This document shows positions 29,796 to 33,338 of a stretch of 33,338 nt of DNA, in pieces. This DNA comes from Arenicellales bacterium (GTDB taxonomy: Bacteria > Pseudomonadota > Gammaproteobacteria > Arenicellales > JAANXG01). The position numbers and the translations under genes are program-made. Location of the stretch: contig JASJAT010000028.1 in the NCBI GenBank assembly GCA_030066885.1, positions 1 through 33,338 of the forward strand, in the 5' to 3' direction. The stretch's first letter is position 1. Every line of letters begins with the position of its first letter. A model generated the notes under the pieces. The model was not told the origin of the DNA and made no database searches. It was given only the letters and a program-made list of their open reading frames with translations.

Positions 29796-30710
29796 ATGAT
29801 TGAACTAACAATCAATAAGCGAAACACCAAGCTGTTTAGGCATTCTATAGATGGCGGCGCGATCACCATCGGGCGCAATCCCGATAACGAGATTTATTTG
29901 AACTCCCCATCAGTATCACGTGAGCACGCGCGAATCTCTTTTTTAGAGGGCGCGTGGTTCATTGAGGACTTAGCCTCCAAAGGGGGGACCCTGGTCAACG
30001 ATATTAAGATACAACACGCGGAATTAAGTGATAAAGATGTCATTCAAGTCGGCCAATATAAGATCGACTGTTCGTTTGGAGCGGAGAAGAAACCTACCAA
30101 TGTAGCGTCGATACATCCAGTAAAAACTGAACAGCCGCAAGATGAAATGAATAGTGAAACGGGTGGGGAAACACTATACCCGGACGAGGCGACAGTAAAC
30201 GGGTCGAATGGACATGGTCTGAACAGACCATCCGACTCAAACTGCGAAGAACAACCATCTCAACTGCTCGACAACGAAAGCAGTTTGCTCTCCAACGGCG
30301 ACCAGGACCCAAACCCGCGGCAGGCAGCAGAAGCAGAGACAGAACCACAAGTCGGCGAAGCAGTTGCACAAGGCCCTTCCTTTCCCGAACCTATCAAACA
30401 CGCACCACCCACCCACGGTGGTAATGCTCCGCCATTGCATGGTACCGGGGTTGATGTGGTGGCGGGGCCGGCGCAGGGAAAAAGGATTTACTTTACCCGC
30501 GATAGTGCGGCATTGGGTGTGAAAGACATCACCGCAGTGGTTATCAAGTCAGTAGAAGATGGTTATATCGCGCAAGCACCTAACGAAGCTTTGACTGTTA
30601 CGTTGAATGGCGACACCATTGACCATAATCCGGTTCAATTGGACAACGGTGATTTGATCCGATTCTCTAATCTAAGCGCCCGGTTTTTTGTCGATCCCAG
30701 TGTGGAATAA
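29796..30710 (+). CDS. FHA-domain protein with a second, degenerate FHA-like domain
   Basis: The protein has 304 residues and no signal peptide. An N-terminal FHA domain (about residues 1-95) has the phosphothreonine-binding residues Gly26-Arg27 (ITIGRNPDNEI), Ser41-Arg42 and His44 (SPSVSREHARI), and Asn68 (GTLVND). A hydrophilic, Pro/Glu/Asn-rich linker covers about residues 96-215. A C-terminal region (about 216-300) has an FHA-like beta pattern (GKRIYFTRDSAALGV, TVTLNGDTIDHNPVQLDNGD, LIRFSNLSARFFV) but lacks the GR and SxxH motif, so it probably does not bind phosphothreonine. ETLYPDEAT near residue 125 could be a phosphorylated docking segment; this is speculation. It is likely co-expressed with the phosphatase and dapE and converges on radA. 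Confidence 0.85.
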   Translation: MIELTINKRNTKLFRHSIDGGAITIGRNPDNEIYLNSPSVSREHARISFLEGAWFIEDLASKGGTLVNDIKIQHAELSDKDVIQVGQYKIDCSFGAEKKPTNVASIHPVKTEQPQDEMNSETGGETLYPDEATVNGSNGHGLNRPSDSNCEEQPSQLLDNESSLLSNGDQDPNPRQAAEAETEPQVGEAVAQGPSFPEPIKHAPPTHGGNAPPLHGTGVDVVAGPAQGKRIYFTRDSAALGVKDITAVVIKSVEDGYIAQAPNEALTVTLNGDTIDHNPVQLDNGDLIRFSNLSARFFVDPSVE

Positions 30711-30721
30711 CGATTCAATAC

Positions 30722-32071
30722 TTAGGCGATAAGACTGAGGGCCTGACTCAATCGGCGCGTGGGAATAACCTCGATGCCTTGGGGCATCTGCTTGCTTTGG
30801 TTGTCGTGAGGAATGATCGCCGTACTGAATCCAAGTTTTGCCGCCTCTCGTACACGATCGATACCACGTTGAACTGGCCGCACCTCACCGCCTAGACCAA
30901 CTTCCCCAAAAACTATCAAACCTTGCGGAAGTGGCTTGTCTTTAAGACTCGATACCACCGTCAAAGTGATCGCTAGATCCGCCGCGGGCTCGGTGACTCT
31001 TATGCCGCCTACTGCATTTACGAATACATCCTGATCATACAGTTGATAGCCACCGTGTCGGTGTAGCACTGCGAGTAACATAGCTAAACGTGATTGGTCT
31101 ATCCCCACGGTTAATCGTCTTGGGTTGGCCAGTGGGCTTTTATCGACCAAGGCCTGTATTTCAACAAGTAAAGGCCGGCTGCCTTCTTGGGTAGCCAAGG
31201 TAACGCGACCTGGAGAAGGCTCTTGAGCTGGATTGACAAACATTGCGGACGGATTATCGACGCCTCGCAACCCTCTTTCGGTCATAGCAAACACACCAAT
31301 CTCATTGACCGCACCGAATCGATTCTTGATTGCCCTGATCAAGCGAAAACGGCTTGTCTTGTCACCTTCGAAGTACAAGACCGTATCGACCATGTGTTCC
31401 AGAATGCGTGGTCCGGCCAGGCTACCACCCTTGGTAACGTGCCCGATCAGAATGAGCACAGCCCGTTCTCGCTTGGCGAAACGGACTAGCTTTGCCGCCG
31501 TCTCTCGTACCTGGGCTACGCTACCGGGAGCGGAAGTCAACTCCTCCGTGTACAGCGTCTGAATAGAATCGATAACTATGATTCTCGGTTTTGACGATGT
31601 GAGGCAAGCGAAGATATCCTCCAAATTGTTTTCTGCGACCAAATTCAGATTCGGTGCATCTACCCCTAGCCTTTGTGCGCGGAGTGCCACTTGCTCGGTC
31701 GATTCCTCACCGGTGACGTAAAGGACGGGTAAGTCTGCACTCAAAACGGCTAGACTCTGCAGCAACAAGGTTGATTTGCCGATACCAGGATCACCCCCGA
31801 GCAGCACGACAGAACCTTCGACAAACCCTTCTCCCAGGACCCGGTCGAGTTCACCCAGGCCCGAGCTGAATCTGGTGCTGGAAGATACCTGTATCTCATC
31901 CAAACGCTGGACGGTGGAACCGATTCTCGGCGAATCACCGCCCCTGTTTCGGTCCAGCCTTGACTCGATTAGGGTATTCCAGCCGCCGCAATCGACGCAC
32001 TGCCCCACCCACTTGGGTGAGTGTGCACCACAGTTGGAACAAACGAAAGTTGTGCGAGGTTTAGCCCGCAT
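30722..32071 (-). CDS. radA: DNA repair protein RadA (Sms)
   Basis: RadA is a RecA-related, hexameric ATPase that promotes branch migration in recombinational repair. The 449-residue protein has the N-terminal C4 zinc finger (Cys11, Cys14, Cys25, Cys28: CSNCG and CVDCGGWN), the Walker A GGDPGIGKS (residues 92-100), Walker B near IIVIDSIQTL, the RadA-specific KNRFG motif (249-253) and a C-terminal Lon-like domain (VGGIRVTEPAADLAI, FGEVGLGGEVRPVQRG). E. coli RadA has 460 residues. The ATG lies inside one end of an inverted repeat (32062-32077) and has no good Shine-Dalgarno upstream. It converges on the FHA gene with only 11 bp between them. Confidence 0.96.
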   Translation of the reverse strand: MRAKPRTTFVCSNCGAHSPKWVGQCVDCGGWNTLIESRLDRNRGGDSPRIGSTVQRLDEIQVSSSTRFSSGLGELDRVLGEGFVEGSVVLLGGDPGIGKSTLLLQSLAVLSADLPVLYVTGEESTEQVALRAQRLGVDAPNLNLVAENNLEDIFACLTSSKPRIIVIDSIQTLYTEELTSAPGSVAQVRETAAKLVRFAKRERAVLILIGHVTKGGSLAGPRILEHMVDTVLYFEGDKTSRFRLIRAIKNRFGAVNEIGVFAMTERGLRGVDNPSAMFVNPAQEPSPGRVTLATQEGSRPLLVEIQALVDKSPLANPRRLTVGIDQSRLAMLLAVLHRHGGYQLYDQDVFVNAVGGIRVTEPAADLAITLTVVSSLKDKPLPQGLIVFGEVGLGGEVRPVQRGIDRVREAAKLGFSTAIIPHDNQSKQMPQGIEVIPTRRLSQALSLIA

Positions 32072-32323
32072 ATTGCACCAAGGCGGCCGTGTTGTTGTAC
32101 ATAAGTATCTGCTCCATAACTTAATTTAATCGAAGGGCTAACGCTCGTGATTCGGCACAGTTTTTCCTAGCAGTCGGCCTACCCCCGCCCTGGCTGGTCC
32201 AGGCCCGCTTGGACTTGGGTTTCACTCAAGCCATAGCTACGGCTATGCCTTGAGTTCCAACCCGGCGTCCAACCAACCCTGTCCTTCGCCATCATCCGGG
32301 GTCCTGATGCAATATGCGGGCTA
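32062..32323. repeat. 262-bp segment bounded by perfect 16-bp inverted repeats
   Basis: TAGCCCGCATATTGCA (32062-32077) is the exact reverse complement of TGCAATATGCGGGCTA (32308-32323). The similarity continues inwards for several more bases with mismatches. A third copy, in direct orientation with 19 of 21 matches to 32063-32083, lies at 32323-32343 and forms a palindrome with the right end around CTAG. No gene lies inside. The layout resembles a small non-autonomous (MITE-like) or palindromic element, but no target-site duplication is obvious. The left end contains the radA start codon (32069-32071). Confidence 0.55.
32209..32272. repeat. Long hairpin in the alr-radA intergenic region
   Basis: Nested arms pair in order: TTGGAC/GTCCAA, GGGTT/AACCC, ACTCAAG/CTTGAGT and CATAGC/GCTATG. 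They surround a TACG loop closed by C-G, an UNCG-type stable tetraloop when read as plus-strand RNA. Mismatches between arms are small. The structure spans 64 nt and sits inside the inverted-repeat-bounded segment. It lacks a following T-run on the alr/radA strand, so it is not a classic terminator. Confidence 0.6.
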
Positions 32324-32354
32324 GCCGGCATAGTGCACCAAGGGGACGGCCAAA

Positions 32355-33338
32355 CTAGCCCACCACACCTTCCATGACTCGCGGGACACGCGGCGCTACA
32401 CCGCTTAATATTTCATAGGAGATCGTATTGGCGGACAAAGCCACATCGGTAGCGAGCACATGCTCACCCCACAGCTCCACTGTGTCCCCGACTTCGGCGT
32501 CTGGGACGTCTGTTAAGTCGATACTGATCAAATCCATGGACACCCGCCCGACTAATTTCGTACGCTGACCTGAAAGCCATACAACGGCATCTTGAGATAC
32601 GCTCCTCGGGTAGCCGTCACCGTAACCACAAGCCACCACACCTACAGACATGTCTTGCGGACACTTGTAGTCGCCACCGTATCCGATCGCGTCACCCCGT
32701 TTTAGATTTTTGATAGCAATAAGTTTTGAGCATAAGGACATGACCGGCTGTAGATTCAAGTCACGTTCGCTGACATCAAGTAACGGTGTGCAGCCATACA
32801 ACATAATACCCGGTCTTACCCAATCTAAGCGCGTATCCGGCCAGGCACAAATACCGGCGGAATTGGCTAGGCTTTTCGTGAATAAATGTGAAGCGCAAAC
32901 ACGATCAAACACTTCGATTTGATGTTTAGTCGATCGACTGTTTTGATCGTCTGCGCAGCCCAAGTGTGACATCAACCGCAACTCCGCAACATGCGGAAGC
33001 CGTTCTAGACGTTCAACCACCCGATTAACCTCAGACGGATCAAAACCCAGTCTATGCATGCCGCTGTCGAATTTCACCCAGACCGAGATCGGGCGATTCA
33101 ATGTGGTTTCTTCGAGTTGGTCTACCTGCTCCCAGGTATGAATTGCCGGTATCAATCCCCACTCGCTGACTGCCTGTAAATCCGCACTTTCGTGGAATCC
33201 AGACAGCAGATGAATCTCCTTTTTGATTCCGGCCTTCACCAATCCCGCCGCTTCTTCGATCCCCGCTACTGCGAAACCGTCGGCGTGATTTTCTATCGCA
33301 CTTGCAACGTGCTCAGCATTATGGCCATAGGCATTAGC
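32355..33338 (-). CDS. alr: Alanine racemase (5' end cut by window edge)
   Basis: Alr is a PLP enzyme that converts L-alanine to D-alanine for peptidoglycan. The reading frame runs off the right edge. The first visible codons give ANAYGHNAEHV, so the window ends immediately after the PLP-binding Lys of the KANAYGH motif, and about 35 N-terminal residues are missing. Visible family motifs are VWVKFDSGMHRLGF, LMSHLGCAD, NSAGICAWPDTRLDWVRPGI with MLYGCTPL, QPVMSLCSKLIAIKNL, GDAIGYGGDY, VACGYGDGYPRSV (second catalytic Tyr) and LVGRVSMDLISIDLTDVPD. An in-frame TTG at 33242 is internal, not the start. It is upstream of radA on the same strand, separated by 283 bp of repeat-rich DNA. Confidence 0.93.
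   Translation of the reverse strand, partial: ANAYGHNAEHVASAIENHADGFAVAGIEEAAGLVKAGIKKEIHLLSGFHESADLQAVSEWGLIPAIHTWEQVDQLEETTLNRPISVWVKFDSGMHRLGFDPSEVNRVVERLERLPHVAELRLMSHLGCADDQNSRSTKHQIEVFDRVCASHLFTKSLANSAGICAWPDTRLDWVRPGIMLYGCTPLLDVSERDLNLQPVMSLCSKLIAIKNLKRGDAIGYGGDYKCPQDMSVGVVACGYGDGYPRSVSQDAVVWLSGQRTKLVGRVSMDLISIDLTDVPDAEVGDTVELWGEHVLATDVALSANTISYEILSGVAPRVPRVMEGVVG

Noticed and set aside
33240-33242. TTG as alr start codon
   Set aside because: The frame is open to the window edge and the upstream codons encode ANAYGH, the conserved PLP-lysine region, so alr is simply truncated by the window.

Overview
The window is a dense block of housekeeping genes with gammaproteobacterial gene order. 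The evidence is the long cell-envelope and replication run rpsB-tsf-pyrH-frr-uppS-cdsA-rseP-bamA-skp-fabZ-lpxA-lpxB-rnhB-dnaE-accA-tilS, followed by pyrG-kdsA-eno-ftsB, and the divergent map-glnD-dapD-dapE arm. The presence of lpxA, lpxB, kdsA, bamA and skp shows a Gram-negative cell with lipid A/Kdo lipopolysaccharide. The species cannot be named from the sequence alone. Protein lengths and sequence details point to a non-enteric lineage.

Layout. Positions 1-23071 are transcribed leftwards, starting with rpsB and ending with ftsB at the left edge. Many neighbours overlap by 4 bp (ATGA or GTGA), so much of this stretch behaves as translationally coupled operons. Breaks occur before pyrG (about 110 bp), between accA and dnaE (about 95 bp with an AT-rich hairpin) and between lpxA and lpxB (394 bp filled with repeat-like sequence). 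From 23422 to 30710 genes run rightwards: map, glnD, dapD, dapE, a PP2C-type phosphatase and an FHA-domain protein. At the right end radA and a truncated alr (cut by the window edge just after its PLP-lysine codon) run leftwards and converge on the FHA gene.

Function. The left arm links translation (S2, EF-Ts, ribosome recycling, UMP kinase), undecaprenyl and phospholipid synthesis (uppS, cdsA), outer-membrane assembly and stress proteolysis (rseP, bamA, skp), lipid A and fatty acid synthesis (fabZ, lpxA, lpxB, accA), replication (rnhB, dnaE), tRNA-Ile modification (tilS), CTP, Kdo and glycolysis (pyrG, kdsA, eno) and division (ftsB). The right arm has N-terminal Met removal, nitrogen sensing, two lysine/meso-DAP steps, a phospho-signalling pair, recombination and D-alanine supply.

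Departures from the expected pattern: (i) ribosomal protein S2 carries a charged linker and a C-terminal helix-hairpin-helix domain, about 160 residues longer than usual; (ii) lpxD and dxr are both absent from their usual slots; (iii) three copies of a roughly 25-bp repeat surround ftsB, two of which supply the exact stop codons of ftsB and eno; (iv) a 262-bp stretch with perfect 16-bp inverted ends lies between alr and radA, and one end contains the radA start codon; (v) a PP2C phosphatase and a two-domain FHA protein are joined to dapE with no kinase nearby. I found no tRNA, rRNA, CRISPR array, transposase gene or clear novel defence system.
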